A DNA stretch of 64,000 nt from Epiperipatus broadwayi (lineage: Eukaryota > Onychophora > Udeonychophora > Euonychophora > Peripatidae). The number at the start of each line of letters is the position of its first letter. Position 1 is the first letter of the stretch. The notes below the pieces were generated by a model, which saw nothing but the letters and a program-made list of their open reading frames with translations, had not been told where the DNA came from and did no database searches. Of the stretch, positions 1 through 11,171 are shown piece after piece. Made by a program: the position numbers and the translations under genes. The stretch lies in assembly GCA_028023455.1 (NCBI GenBank), contig JAQFVV010000231.1, forward strand, positions 184,001 to 248,000. The letters are read 5' to 3'.

Positions 1-747
1 ATTAAAATGAAATAAAATAAAAAAAACCCTCTTCAAAACAAAATCTAACAAGAAATGTAATAGATGAAAAGTCAAAACAAATAAATGTTTTAGAAGCTGA
101 AGGAAAAAAAAACACTGAAAAAGAATTTCAGGTGATAAGCAAACGCTGAAGTCATCAATAAGAATTATATATACAGGTTGAATCCAAGCAGCTTATCCTG
201 AAATAACTTACTGCATAAAAAGGAGAGAACAGAACTGATCTTAATAATAGAGAAGATATAAATAACTGAAAAAAAAAAAAAAGCGCTAGTCAATCAATAC
301 AGAATGTTTTTATTTTATAACAGATGATAATCCAGATTTTTTTTCCCCTTGAAAAGCATTCCATCATTATATAATATAAAAGAAATCTTTTGTTCGCAAC
401 ATTAAGGAAATATAAAATAGAAATATTTTTATATTTTATAAAAATAAATTTCTAAAGATGATTTCCGTCTGCACTTAGGATCTTTTATTATTCTATTCAC
501 TTCTTGTTTAAAGATATAAATAATAAAGCAACAACTATTAAAAATAGTTTTTTTTGCTTATTTTATTATATATAAAACAATTCTTTATTAATGCTATATA
601 TTAAGACTTTTTTTTTTAAAAAAAAAAACTTCGTTAATCAGATAAATGTATTTAATTCAAAAATTATTTGAAACATCACATGACCAATAAGACATCATGT
701 GACTTTAGCTTGCGCATTGCTAATGAATCGTTCTGATTCTTTATTAA
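1..747. other. AT-rich flank, no gene seen
   Basis: I see no coding frame or RNA gene. Poly-A and poly-T runs are common (for example near 270 and 610). The one structured spot is an inverted pair of the 8-mer TCACATGA at 676-683 and TCATGTGA at 695-702, a motif that recurs at foldback element ends across the window. Confidence 0.6.
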
Positions 748-1341
748 TAGGATGATCAGACTGGTTCGATCAAAAATCGGGACATAACAATCAATTATTT
801 TTACAGCATTGCGCCCTTTTTTGTTTTATAAAACTCCATTCCTGTGTATATTCATCGTTATAAGCACACTTCCTCTTTGGTATGATGTCTATTGTTTAGG
901 GTTATTAATATTCCTATTAATTTTATCGCTATAGAAAATTAATATCAACAAAAAACTAGTAAAACTATACTGTCAGTCAAAGCAGGTGCAAGCGCAGTTC
1001 AAATTTTAGACTACAAAAATCCAACTGCACATGCTATAAGGTGAGGTTAGATGCGAGCATGCATCTAGCTTGAGAACCCGGCCCTATAATATAATAGTGA
1101 TCTTTGTTTTGGTGTTGGAATTTGTCTGAAGTTTTTATAATATTACTGAAGAGACTGAAATGAACAGAGAGGGCAAAGAAACTATCATTTTTGCAATGAA
1201 TTATTTATGTAAGATAAATAATAATTATGAGTATTTCAAAATCGGGACATGCAATGGTCCCGAAAGACATTTCGGGGACACTGGGACATCTAATCAAGAA
1301 TAGGGACAAATCCCAAAAAATTGGGACATCTGTTCACCCTA
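748..1341. mobile_element. Nonautonomous hAT-like element
   Basis: The left end reads TAGGATGATCAGA and the right end, read on the other strand, TAGGGTGAACAGATGTCCC. This resembles the TAGGGTGACCAGA-type terminal repeat of many animal hAT elements. The same 7 bp, TTATTAA, lies directly outside both ends (741-747 and 1342-1348), close to the 8-bp duplication hAT elements make. The right part holds several GGGACA repeats, also usual for this terminal type. No transposase frame is present, so it would depend on enzyme supplied from elsewhere. The termini and duplication are seen; the family call is from memory of such ends. Confidence 0.6.
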
Positions 1342-1345
1342 TTAT

Positions 1346-2190
1346 TAAGTGCATATGAGGTATGTAATTAAATAGAGAAGACTTTAACCTTTATCAATGC
1401 ATCTTCACATTTATACTAGTCAAACGATGTAGATTTTTGACTATAGAGGGAGCTCTCAAACCTCAATACAAGAGTGACTTTATAAAAATAAGAATGACAA
1501 TTTTATCTTAAACCTAAATTCCCACTTATAAAGGCCAATCTGAAACACCTTGATTTGAAAGAAAGGAAACTGTTAATCTCTTCACTTTTTAAGTCCACTA
1601 TTTCCTTCACAAATTAATTTATGCGAAATCTTGTGATTTATGACAAGTTAATATTACGATCTTTTCTAATGGAAATATAGAAAGTGACGTAATGCTCTGA
1701 TTATTTATTAAGCACATAGGAAATATGTAATTAAATAGAGAAAGGCTCTAACCTTTATCATATGCACTCATTTGACTATTAAAACCTTGAAGGTGCATAT
1801 GATAAAAGTTAAGACCTTTCTGTATTTAATTACATACTTCCTATGTATTTAATAAATAATCAGAATGTTACATCAGTTTAGAAAAGATTGGTAATATTAA
1901 TTCACTGTAAATCACAAGATTTCATTGAGTTAATTTGTGAAGAAAATAGTGGACTAAAAAGTGAATAGATTAACAGCTTCACACACTCAAATCAAGATGC
2001 TTCAGATTGACCTATATAAGTAGGGATTTAGGCTAAAGATAAGACAACTGTTCTTCTATATTGTGTTAAGGTTTGAGAGGTCTTTCTAGTAAAAAAAAAA
2101 CTATATTGTTTGATTATTATAAATGTTGAAGGTGCATATGATAAAGATTAAAACCTTTCTCTGTTTAATTACATTTCCAATGACTAATAA
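1346..2190. repeat. Large hairpin (inverted repeat), about 845 bp
   Basis: The left arm (about 1346-1767) and right arm (about 1793-2190) are reverse complements along nearly their whole length with scattered mismatches; the loop is about 25 bp. A segment ending in TTTATCATATGCAC, next to an ATGTAATTAAAYAGAGAAAG block, occurs at both the outer ends and the centre, so each arm is bounded by related copies of one short repeat. No coding frame is present. It may be a foldback or MITE-type element, or two inverted copies of a 400-bp element. It starts right after the preceding hAT-like element. Confidence 0.7.
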
Positions 2191-2193
2191 ATG

Positions 2194-2620
2194 CTTCTCA
2201 TCACTTTTATGCCATCTGGTGTAAGTAGTTGTAAACAATAGATGTCACATGGTAATGCTTAATAAATCCTTATCCAGTGATATTCTATTATACCTTCAGA
2301 CTAATTTCTAGTTCGTAGCTTTCATTGGTGAAGAACTTTTTAGATTTTTGAACAAAATTTAAGTTTTTCAGTTTGGGCAACTGCCTGATAGAGTAACAAA
2401 AAATAAAAAATGGCTGCCAAAGGAAAGGGGTATTACAACCAAAATGGCCCAAGTGTGCTGTTCAAAAACATAAAAGCTTCTCACTAATAAAAGTCGTAAG
2501 CTAGAAACTAGCATGGGTACATTTGGATAGGATAGCATTAAATAAGGATTTATTAAGCACTACCATCTGACACCTATTGATTACTAAAGCTTACACTAGA
2601 TGGCATAAAAGTAGTGAGAA
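2194..2620. repeat. Foldback element, decayed copy
   Basis: The left arm starts CTTCTCATCACTTTTATGCC and the right arm ends GGCATAAAAGTAGTGAGAA. Pairing continues inward over about 150 bp per arm, with an unpaired core around 2345-2470. The arms hold the family signatures seen elsewhere: a block like CATTGATTACTAAAGCTT, then an AATAAATCCTTATCCAGTG-like block, then CTAATTTCTAGTTCGTAGC. No protein is encoded. Confidence 0.65.
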
Positions 2621-2689
2621 TAGAAAAATTTGCTAAAAATCAAAATAATAATGATCAAATAGTTTATTTTTTGAGAATTTATTAGAAAG

Positions 2690-2790
2690 TCCAAACCACT
2701 GAAGGTGCCAACTGTGGTTGGAGCCCATAGACTTTGAGCTCCAAAGTTTCACCACTCTACAATTGCAGTAAATCATGCAAAAAAATACAT
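2690..2790 (-). repeat. Possible tRNA-like SINE fragment
   Basis: A short GC-richer block with GGTTGGAGCCCATAGACTTT and CACCACTCTACAATTGCAGT, followed by AAATCATGC. Similar blocks, also ending in AAATCATGC or AAAGCATG, lie near 18890-19010 and 52595-52690. The reverse strand has tRNA-promoter-like spacing. The rest of 2621-3555 holds nothing I recognise. Confidence 0.35.
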
Positions 2791-3555
2791 TGATTATAAT
2801 TACGTGCAAATTTCTATTTCTAGTACATTACCAGTCTGCAAGCATATAGAAATAAAAATACTTTAAGTAACATATAGAATACCCTAAACTGTTTTTGGTA
2901 ACTGAAGAGAGCAGAACTCTGGGAAGGCTAGTTCATATTTCTTTGTGAGTTCCTTCTTACTGAATTGACTTCTCCAACTTTGGACATTCATATCATGAAT
3001 TCCTAAGAAAAACATTCTTAATAAGACTGGGTTTAAGAGTTAACATCTTCTAGGATCATAATTATTGATGTATTAATTTCCTAAAATGACTGATCTTAAT
3101 AGTAATGACAGTTTATGATTATAATTTGACAACCTGATAGCATGCTGTTTGAATACTGCTGATTTAAGTGGCCAATGGCTTAAAAATACTATATCACAGA
3201 TGAAATATTTAGTTACCAAGCTGTTTATTTTATCTTTACTAAAATGATATTTATACATGTTAAAACACTAATATACTAAAAATATATACTTTTTAAAACA
3301 ATTTTTATTTTAGTTTGGTTTTCTATTTCAGCTGACTAGCACCCTTCATCACAGATCATATTAATTATAGTTCTTTATTAATTAACATTAATTTATATTC
3401 ACTTAATGATTAGTACATGTATATTTTATGAACTGCAATAGACATAGCACTTACAATAAATTTATTATGTAATATTCAATTTTATTTACTAGCATAGAGA
3501 TCATATGTAATTTAAGAGGAATGGATTTACTCCTTAAGCACGTGCTCTCTAATGT

Positions 3556-3720
3556 TGTTATAATAGCTCGATGGCATCTTGTTGAATACTGAGGATACTC
3601 TCAAACCAAAGCACAAGATAAGACAAGATGGCCACTCTTATCTTTTCAAAAATCTACCTTATGCTTTGGTTTGAGAGTATCCTCATTACTCAATAAGACA
3701 TCATTGAGCTATTATAACAA
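3556..3720. repeat. Hairpin repeat, 165 bp
   Basis: The left arm TTATAATAGCTCGATGGCAT pairs with the right arm's end ATTGAGCTATTATAA. The inner arms TACTCTCAAACCAAAGCA and TGCTTTGGTTTGAGAGTA are perfect complements. The loop is about 45 bp. No coding frame. It may be a short MITE. From 3721 to 4458 I see only AT-rich sequence. Confidence 0.7.
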
Positions 3721-4458
3721 AAATTACAGTGCACATGGTTAGGGTTTAAATCCATTCTGTTTAAATTATATAAATTTATTAATACCAAAAAGACTTTATA
3801 AATACTTCTTTGTATTTCATACTTGGGAGAGACATCAATACTGTGGGTGAATATGTAGAATAATAAAAATAACTGTAATCAATTGCTCAGAAGGAATATC
3901 CAAATGATAATTGAGCACAGATGTTCCATTCATTTAATGTGAGATTAAAAAAAAATTTAAATTAAATATCAATCCAGAAATCTTTACCTCTTTAAGTTTA
4001 CCCTTTCATTATATGCTATACTGCTCTGAGTTTTCATAAGAATAAACAACTAAAAATATAACTAGGAAAAATGCCTTTTAGAGAGATTGATAGTTTTTGT
4101 ATGTAGAAAAAAGATATGGATATAAAACCACAATATAATAAATTTACAATGAAAATTAAAAGACCATTGCTAGAGACATTAAGCAATGATTAATAAATGG
4201 CTTAGATAATGAATGGAGTTAAAAATGTAATATATCACTAAAAAATAAAAATTAGTAAGTGATATGATAAAAGAGAAGTCAAAATATTTGGTAGCTATTA
4301 AATATTTACACATTTCACATTGTTTTTAAAGTGTTTTAATATACTGTTACCCTTATATATTTACACTTACAATGCCTACTAATAGTTATTTTTTAGTATT
4401 GACTGTTTTGCAGACTTCTTCAGAATTCAGTTTACAATTTTAAATAGTAATAAAATAC

Positions 4459-4606
4459 TCACATGATCACCATCTCTTATACTAGCATATAATTGCTATT
4501 AAACAAGGCGAAACTCTCCATAGAGTAGTGCCACCCTGTGCATCCATTGATTACTATGGTTGGCACAGGATGGCACTACTATATGGAGAGTTTTGCCTTG
4601 TTTAAT
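4459..4606 (-). mobile_element. Short foldback element, family F1
   Basis: From one end: TCACATGATCACC, then CTTATACTAGCATATAATTG, then a hairpin whose arms read AAACAAGGCGAAACTCTCC and, on the other side, GGAGAGTTTTGCCTTGTTT, around a CATTGATTACTATGG core. The same order recurs at 14291-14538 and 60568-60672. TAATAAAA occurs just outside both ends, a possible target duplication. It encodes no protein. Because the TCACATGA end lies outside the hairpin, the element has polarity. Confidence 0.7.
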
Positions 4607-4889
4607 AAAAAGCTTCTAAAAACCAAAATTATTAAGAAACATTAATTATAAAAAAGAATTGGAAAAGAAAGAGTGAGAAAAAATATATAATACATGGAAT
4701 CTATATATTGTGCTTGAAATGAACATACATAAAGCTATATTACAAATTAATAATTGCTTAGCACTTTCGGCAGCTTTGTGATTCCATATTCACAGCTTAT
4801 ATTAATAATTGTTGTAGTTATTTTTTTAATAAAGAAATATGCAAATAGCCTACATGGCCCATTTTTTCAAAATGCAGAAGCAGGCATAT

Positions 4890-5020
4890 CTCCTATTGAT
4901 GGTGTTGGGGTCATCTGCAATAAAGCATGCTTCCTTAATCTTGCATTTGGCATCATTGTGCTCAGTGTGAACCATTTCAGCCATAGAGGGTTCGAACACA
5001 TGGCCTGTGGATTTTTGATG
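4890..5020 (+). repeat. Possible tRNA-like SINE fragment
   Basis: The block TTTGGCATCATTGTGCTCAG is followed about 35 bp later by GAGGGTTCGAACAC. The second part resembles an RNA polymerase III B box (GGTTCGANTCC) and the first could be a weak A box. A 98-codon frame over this spot (4754-5050) is most likely chance. Confidence 0.4.
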
Positions 5021-5050
5021 TTTGAAAAATATAATAAGCTAAAAAAATAA

Positions 5051-6224
5051 AAATTAAAAAAAAAATTAAAAAGAAGAGAAAGATATGAGGAGAAAGTTTT
5101 AGGATTTCAATTGAAATTCAGATAAAATATCAGAAATAATAGAAAATATTTATGAGATCTTCATCCAGTAACATGTGTTTATTAGTTAATAAAAAAATGT
5201 TAAACATAACAATTTATTTAAAATATTTCATAAATAGATAGTTGAAAACTATAACACTCTAAATAAAAATAAAGACAATATAAAAATTATAGAAATCTGA
5301 CATTGGAGAAAGTTGATGAGGACAAATGAAATGAAAAATAGGACTAATGAATAGATAATGAAATAAATTAGCCTGGAAAGAAAACTCACAAACATGATAA
5401 AATTGAGAAACATATAATTTCTGAGACATATTTTGAGACATAATTGTTTTTCTAAAAAAATGTTTTGAAGGGTAAAATCTTGAGAATAATATTAAAGGTT
5501 AGGCGAGGGGCATCTTACCTTAAAAATATGAGTGTGTCTATTGTGATAAGATATTACTGATGAAGACATATACTAAAAAGAATCTGCAACCAAATTACAG
5601 AGGGCAGCACTTCTTGATTCAAAAAATAGATATGGAAAAAAAAAGTCCATTCACTAAAACTATTTCCAGTGTATAATAGTCACAACAGTATAGAATAAAA
5701 CAGAGATCAATATCTTTTTCAAAGATGAATTGTGATTGGTTAGCTCTATATAAGAGTAAGCCAGTAACAGCTGATGCCTGTTTTCTAATTAATTATATCA
5801 TACAAAGTAAATATCACATGACTTTTCTTTCAGAGCTTACTATAAATACCGCTAGGTGTCTATTTTCATCAACTGCATCTGTGCTCAGTTATCGAGGGTG
5901 CAATGATAATAGTTAATAAATCACTAAACGTGTATTTAACCTCAATATTTAATTATGTGCTAAAAAATATTTTATGACTTTGGTCATTAGACATAATCAC
6001 AGAGCAAAGATAGCTACAGTATTTCTCATAGAGGAACAGAAAATGTGAATAGTTACATATCAATAAGATTTGTTCCATCAAGCTGAGAATATCTAGATGC
6101 TGAGCTTTAATTGGATGAGTAGTGAGATTGGCTATAAACTAGATGCCTATTAGAAATTTTTATTTTGGAATATCTGAAGAGTACACAAACATGAGACTTT
6201 TCTGTCACATGTCCATTCACGTAC
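5051..6224. other. AT-rich spacer, no gene seen
   Basis: No recognisable coding or RNA gene. A TCACATGA motif at 5814-5821 is followed by moderately GC-rich sequence to about 5910 and may be the worn end of a foldback element. The remainder is featureless AT-rich DNA. Confidence 0.5.
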
Positions 6225-7004
6225 TGTAACGGTCAGAAAATGTGTGACTCGTAAACATAGTGCAGAATTCGACCACCATACAGAACAGCAGCATCATCGA
6301 GTAGCGAAGCCACCCGTGGTACTGAGTTCGAACATAGTTTATCGGTTCCACAATACCATCCACGAAACAACACATCTGATGCGACATTAGTAAATATTTC
6401 CTTAGGCACGGTGGTCAGGGATATGCAAGAGACTCATGATTTTATTCTCGAGTTAGCTAATAACCAAACTAATATTAATTAAACATTCATATTTACATAA
6501 TCAAGGAAATATTATATAGAATGGGTATCGAATAAATGAAACGTAAATGCAGACGTATAGTTTAAAATTATTTATTAATACATTTTAATAAAACAATCTA
6601 ATAATATTTTATGGACTAACAGCTTCAGTAGCGGGATTTGCGACATGATTATATTTTAAAGAATACATTTATTTATTTAGACATTATTTTATATTGAGGA
6701 CTTCAGTAGCGGTATTTCCGATACTGTAATGTTTAAAAAGGAATTCACTTATCTGAAGGCGTAATCTAGCTACCTAAAATTCTCGAGTAAGTATTTCTAA
6801 TGCATGCCTTGGGGAATTTACACCTTTGCAATGCAAGAGTCTAAAGTAAGATTTAAGAGTAGCGGCGGACATATATTTATTTAATTAAAATATTTATTTT
6901 ATGTCTAAGGGCAAACATTTATTTGAGAGTGAATTATGAAGATAATGCAGAGGCAGAGTGATATATAGAATAATAAAACTAAGTAAAGGAACACGTGGTA
7001 CGCT

Positions 7005-7277
7005 TTAGAAAGGCGATATGGAATGGCAGTATATTGAAACTGCAATGCCGCGAATGGGTTTATAAGAGTATCGGGCTGGTCTCTGCCTTGGCCCGATGAA
7101 GTAAGGTGTCACATAAGCATAACCAGGGATAAGCGGTACGTGTCGCAATTTGCCGGCTGGCTGCATGACAGGTCGTCCTACGGGAGCACCCATTATGCCT
7201 GCTTGTATAGGACGACTGGGGTTAATTTCAACCCTGAAGAATCCGGAAATTTCACGGCGGAATGGGTCATCGCGTCT
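7005..7277 (-). CDS. Unidentified 90-codon coding-like segment
   Basis: On the minus strand an open frame of 90 residues begins right after a splice-acceptor-like TTATGTTTTAG (7278 upward) and ends in a stop at 7005. Base composition is near 50% GC in a region of about 30%, which is why I think it is or was coding. The peptide is rich in Pro, Arg, Gly and Ile, starts RRDDPFRREISGFFRVEI, and contains GAPVGRPVMQPAG and GYAYVTPYF. No signal peptide, membrane segment or known domain is obvious and I do not recognise the family. It could be a terminal exon whose upstream exon lies at higher coordinates, or an exon caught inside LTR-like copy A. The first Met (at 7193) would give only 62 residues. 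Confidence 0.35.
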   Translation of the reverse strand, partial: RRDDPFRREISGFFRVEINPSRPIQAGIMGAPVGRPVMQPAGKLRHVPLIPGYAYVTPYFIGPRQRPARYSYKPIRGIAVSIYCHSISPF

Positions 7278-7874
7278 CTAAAACATAACACATGTATACT
7301 GTATAAATGATTATGATGAGATTTAAGTAGATTTCTGACTTGGCCCTACATTATCAACATTTACTAAAGAACGTTGGCGACTCTCAAAGAAATGTAATTT
7401 TCTGGAATTATTCATGAAGATTTAATAAATACAAAACATATATAAATTGGGAATTATTATAACTAATACGTCAGCCATTTGCGAAGTAGTAGACCCCTGC
7501 ATTACAATAAATGATGCATTGAATGCGTGTCGATTTATATGAAAGTTAAGTTAGTTATGAAAGCAAATATTAATGAAAATTTGACACGCATTCATTGTTC
7601 CAAGCGATCATAGATTTAAACTTTGAAAATTGAGACAATTATGAGCAGGCAATAATTAAATAATAACTATAGATAAAATGTAGATTTGAGAAATATGCAC
7701 CCAAGAAAGATAGTGAGGTAAGCTAGATTATTAGAGAAATTTACACATTAAATTAATTATTCAATTTTAGTTATACAAATGATAGTTTTTACATTTTATA
7801 ATTTAGATAAGTATTATGAAGAAGAGCTATTGCATATTATTAGAGTACTCTAGAGTTTGAACACAGACAGGTAC

Positions 7875-8110
7875 CTGTTTTATAAGAAGTTTTCCGAGTC
7901 CATTAGTTTAGCAGCAAAAGTTCACGAGTGGCAAGTCTTTCTTGTATTTAGATATTTCATTTAATTTCACAGCAGCAGCAACTTTCTCATTCATTTCAGG
8001 CAGCAGATCTTCATGGTGAATTTATGATGGGCAATGGAAAGTTCGGCATCCGATAGGCCATCTCCCGATGGAGAATAATCTAGGTGCTTTACTCGGTCAT
8101 ACCTTGGCAG
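7875..8110 (-). pseudogene. Coding-like remnant inside LTR-like copy A
   Basis: The minus strand reads FLPRYDRVKHLDYSPSGDG then LSDAELSIAHHKFT, then after a frame change DLLPEMNEKVAAAVKLNEIS and KYKKDLPLVNF before a stop. Part of this DNA aligns with copy C near 47560-47660, so it may simply be transcribed LTR sequence with a chance open frame. A possible splice donor (AAACAG then GTACCTG) lies at about 7875. I do not recognise a protein family. Confidence 0.2.
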
Positions 8111-8240
8111 GAACAAATTATTTTTAATTATTTTTGGCTACTCTCAGTGATCGAGAGCAAAGCTAAAGTTTAAGTGAATGTCTCCAGCAAGTCTAAGATG
8201 GCCTCTTTTTTTTTATCTTGATCTTTCACATTTTTGTTAA

Positions 8241-9271
8241 GATATTTTAGGTTCTACTTAATCTGCCCTGAGGATAATCAATGCATTTTGTTGGTTTTTT
8301 TAATTAAAGAAAGCTGCCATTCTATTGTTTACATTTTACATTTACTAATTATATTTTGGGGAATTTTTCTTTAATTAATCTATTATCTATCACTGACCGA
8401 TGCTTTTAAATTTCAAAGACAAAAAGGGAACATAAGATTATTTTAACTTTTAATTAAATATTACATCAGATTTTTTTAGAATTATTATTAAACGAAATTT
8501 AAACAAAGCAATAAATACGAACTTTATAATGCAAAATAAATGATTAAAATTATACAAAATTATATAACTAAAAGAAATCTAAATTATATTATTTTATCCC
8601 TATTTATTGCGTTTAATTTGAGATCGAAATGTGTGCGTGTTTATGCTGAATTCTACATATATTTATACATTTTAATATTGCTACACACACACAATTCGAT
8701 ATCAAAAAGTTTAAATTTGGGCGGGATAGACCGGTCAGTGAGAGACGACAGAAAAAGATGAAACTTAAGATTCGAATACGAATCTTACTGTTTCAGTACA
8801 CAAGTAAGATAATGATAATATAAATATTGTAAGCCCTCACAATATAGCCATTAAACAAATACATCTGCCATGCATATTATGTGGCATTTAAATCCAGACT
8901 AAATAAATTTATCTTGACCAGGATTTCCTCGCCCACATTCCACTCAGTCGGTCTTTCAAGATTCAGTTCAGAAAAGGGTACCAATCTACTTTTCACTAGA
9001 GAGTAAAAAACAGACAAAAAACATTAACCAGACTCATCAAACAGAATTTGATAAAGTTGATGAATAATGCTTTCTAATTCGCCATTCTTCTATGAAGAGA
9101 TATCGAACAAGATTTTTTTCCTGCAATGAAATATGTAAGGCGCTTTCATCCTTATCATAAAATTTATTAAAATTATGAATTATCTTTATTTCTTTTATGT
9201 TACTGAAGATAATTATTTAAACATAAAAAAGTTTTGCATTCAACTCAACCAATTTATTGGCATATATTGAT
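8241..9271. other. AT-rich spacer, no gene seen
   Basis: No gene recognised. A small GC-richer patch at 8720-8850 includes the near-palindrome AAGATTCGAATACGAATCTT, and on the minus strand a TGTATAAATATATG box lies near 8660. These could be the promoter end of LTR-like copy A, but I could not prove it. Confidence 0.4.
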
Positions 9272-9720
9272 ATAAGGAAGGTTTTTTAAAATATGTGTTT
9301 TATCAATTCTTACACATGGATCTGAAACTCAGACATTTAATAGAAGAATAACCTAGAGATTTTAGATCACTAAATAAAATATGGAGAAATGCATATTAGG
9401 AGTAACAAGAAGAAAATGAAAAACATGGTTAAGAAAACAAACAGGTGTCATCAACATCATTGAAATAATTAAGAGACTAAGATGGAGTTGGGATGAACAT
9501 ATTGCTAGAAGAAATGATAATAGATGGACAGTTAAAATCTTATACGGAATTCCAAGATTTTATAAAAGACCTAGAAAAAGATCACATATGAGATGGATGG
9601 ATGGAATAAAGACCTTTGCTGGTGTATTCTTTAGAAGTGAGACTAAAAGACAGAGAAATTGGATTAAAGTTGGAGGGACATTCATCCTGTAGTCGAAAAT
9701 AATGATTGATAATGATGATG
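9272..9720 (+). mobile_element. Decayed 3' end of an RTE LINE
   Basis: The plus strand matches the last ~145 codons of the RTE reverse transcriptase protein at 20804-23173, with many stops and frame changes. Recognisable blocks include GGATCTGAAACTCAGACATT (Gly-Ser-Glu-Thr), AGAAATGATAATAGATGGAC (Arg-Asn-Asp-Asn-Arg-Trp), CTAGAAAAAGATCACATATG and the end GATTGATAATGATGATG, the expected ATG-repeat tail. It is 5' truncated, as usual for LINE copies, and inactive. Confidence 0.8.
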
Positions 9721-10690
9721 GGCATAAAAATAAATCTGTATTTATAGAAGTCAGTAATCCCAGAGATTTTTGAGCTTGTAAAAAAATTATATACCAAAAT
9801 GTATCACATAGATACTGGCGATTGTTCTCTCTTCACTCTAGGCAATAATGAGAAAAATGAATAATTAATATGTATTATATAAATGAGATTTTTAAAATAC
9901 AGTGATTCTGGATAACAGAATTTATGCTAATTATAACCATGCAATAATATGATTACTTGACTTTTGACTAACTACATAAGCAATGATTAAGCCAATATTA
10001 ATTATCATAGTAATGTGATTTAACCAAGGCTCACATCTTTTTTACAGAGCATGCATTACATCAAAATATCAGTCAGTAACATTCATTCAAATGCTAAATA
10101 GTTAAAAACCTAATATGAATAAAAATAGCCACAGGATGAAGGGATTACAATATCTTCTGCATTGTGAAAGCCAATAACCAAGAATGACCATCTGGTATTC
10201 ATCAATAAAATGTCTGACTAGACATTAGGGCACATATTCATTACAGCTACTACTATTATCACCTAAGACTAATAATTTATAATAATTTTAAGTCTTCATA
10301 GTAGCAGTTGCAGGAAAATTCATTATTGCATATAAAGTGAATCAACATGGAATTAAATTATTACAATCAATATTATAAATGAGAACAGTTAAGCACCCTC
10401 TATTAAATCATTATTGAACTAACATATACCAAATTCTAAATTGACAACTATGATGATACAAAGCTCGCAGGACCAGTTTCAAGAAAACTTCCATCATCAG
10501 TTGTCCAAGTGCCTACAATCAACTGCCACAATTAATAGACTTGAACATTTAGCAGAAAAGCACACACAACTATTAAATGCAATGCCCTTTATTGCTAACA
10601 AGCTCACATAAGATTACATTCTGGGTTTATGTCAAAATTATAATCAATCGGTTATAGCAGTCAATAGATAACAGTGATTTAATCTTATAA
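9721..10690. other. AT-rich spacer, no gene seen
   Basis: No coding frame, RNA gene or clear repeat recognised by eye. Confidence 0.5.
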
Positions 10691-10699
10691 AAATATTTG

Positions 10700-11171
10700 C
10701 TTTTAAAACCAATAAAATACCACATGATCACAGCTTACATAATGCTGTTCAATAACAAATTATTTTTCTCTTACCAAAGTTATGTCACCTAGTGTAAAGT
10801 TCAAAAACTAATGATAGTGATTAATAAATTTCCAATCTGATGCTTTCTCATCAAATATCTTCAGACTATTTCTAGCTTATGGCTTGCATCAGTAAAAAGC
10901 TTTGGATATCTTGTACACCTGGACTTTATGGATCTAATAATAGTAAAACAAAAAAGATGACCGCTGAAGAAAAGGTGCATCGAATTTAAAAAAATCCATG
11001 TGCATTACTCCCAGATCAACAGCTCCTCAGTGATAAAAGTCATTAAGTAGAAACTAATTCAGGAATATGTGATTTATTAAACTATTGTGTCTATTGATTA
11101 TTAAATCTCTAGTGATAACTAAATCTTACACTAGGTAGCATAACTGTAGCTAGTGAAAAACAATTTGTTTT
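10700..11171. mobile_element. Decayed foldback element, family F1
   Basis: It begins with CACATGATCACAGCTTAC. The inverted arms run from about 10753 (AACAAATTATTTTTCTC) to 11171 (CAATTTGTTTT). The left arm reads GTTATGTCACCTAGTGTAAA and the right CTTACACTAGGTAGCATAAC. The family core CTTCAGACTATTTCTAGC and ATGGCTTGCATCAGT is present. No protein is encoded. Confidence 0.6.

Larger units (their letters stand above)
6225..8240 (-). mobile_element. LTR-like element, copy A (minus strand)
   Basis: On the minus strand its 3' end reads TCTGACCGTTACA-like (plus strand TGTAACGGTCAGA at 6225). About 190 bp of that end matches copy C on the plus strand: a CTGACCACCGTGCC block, then GCATCAGATG, then a GGTGG...GTGG block, then TTCGAACTCAGTA. 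Farther up, ATTCTCCATCGGGAGATGGCC-like sequence near 8060 matches ATTTTCCCCTCGGAAATGGCC-like sequence near 47570 of copy C. No gag, pol or primer-binding site was found, so it may be a solo LTR or LTR-like repeat. The upper boundary is uncertain and could lie as far up as about 8850. Matching target duplications were not found. Confidence 0.55.

Noticed and set aside
4754-5050. 98-codon frame with a hydrophobic start
   Set aside because: It crosses a tRNA-like SINE fragment, has local base composition and no domain; the hydrophobic run is T-rich DNA.
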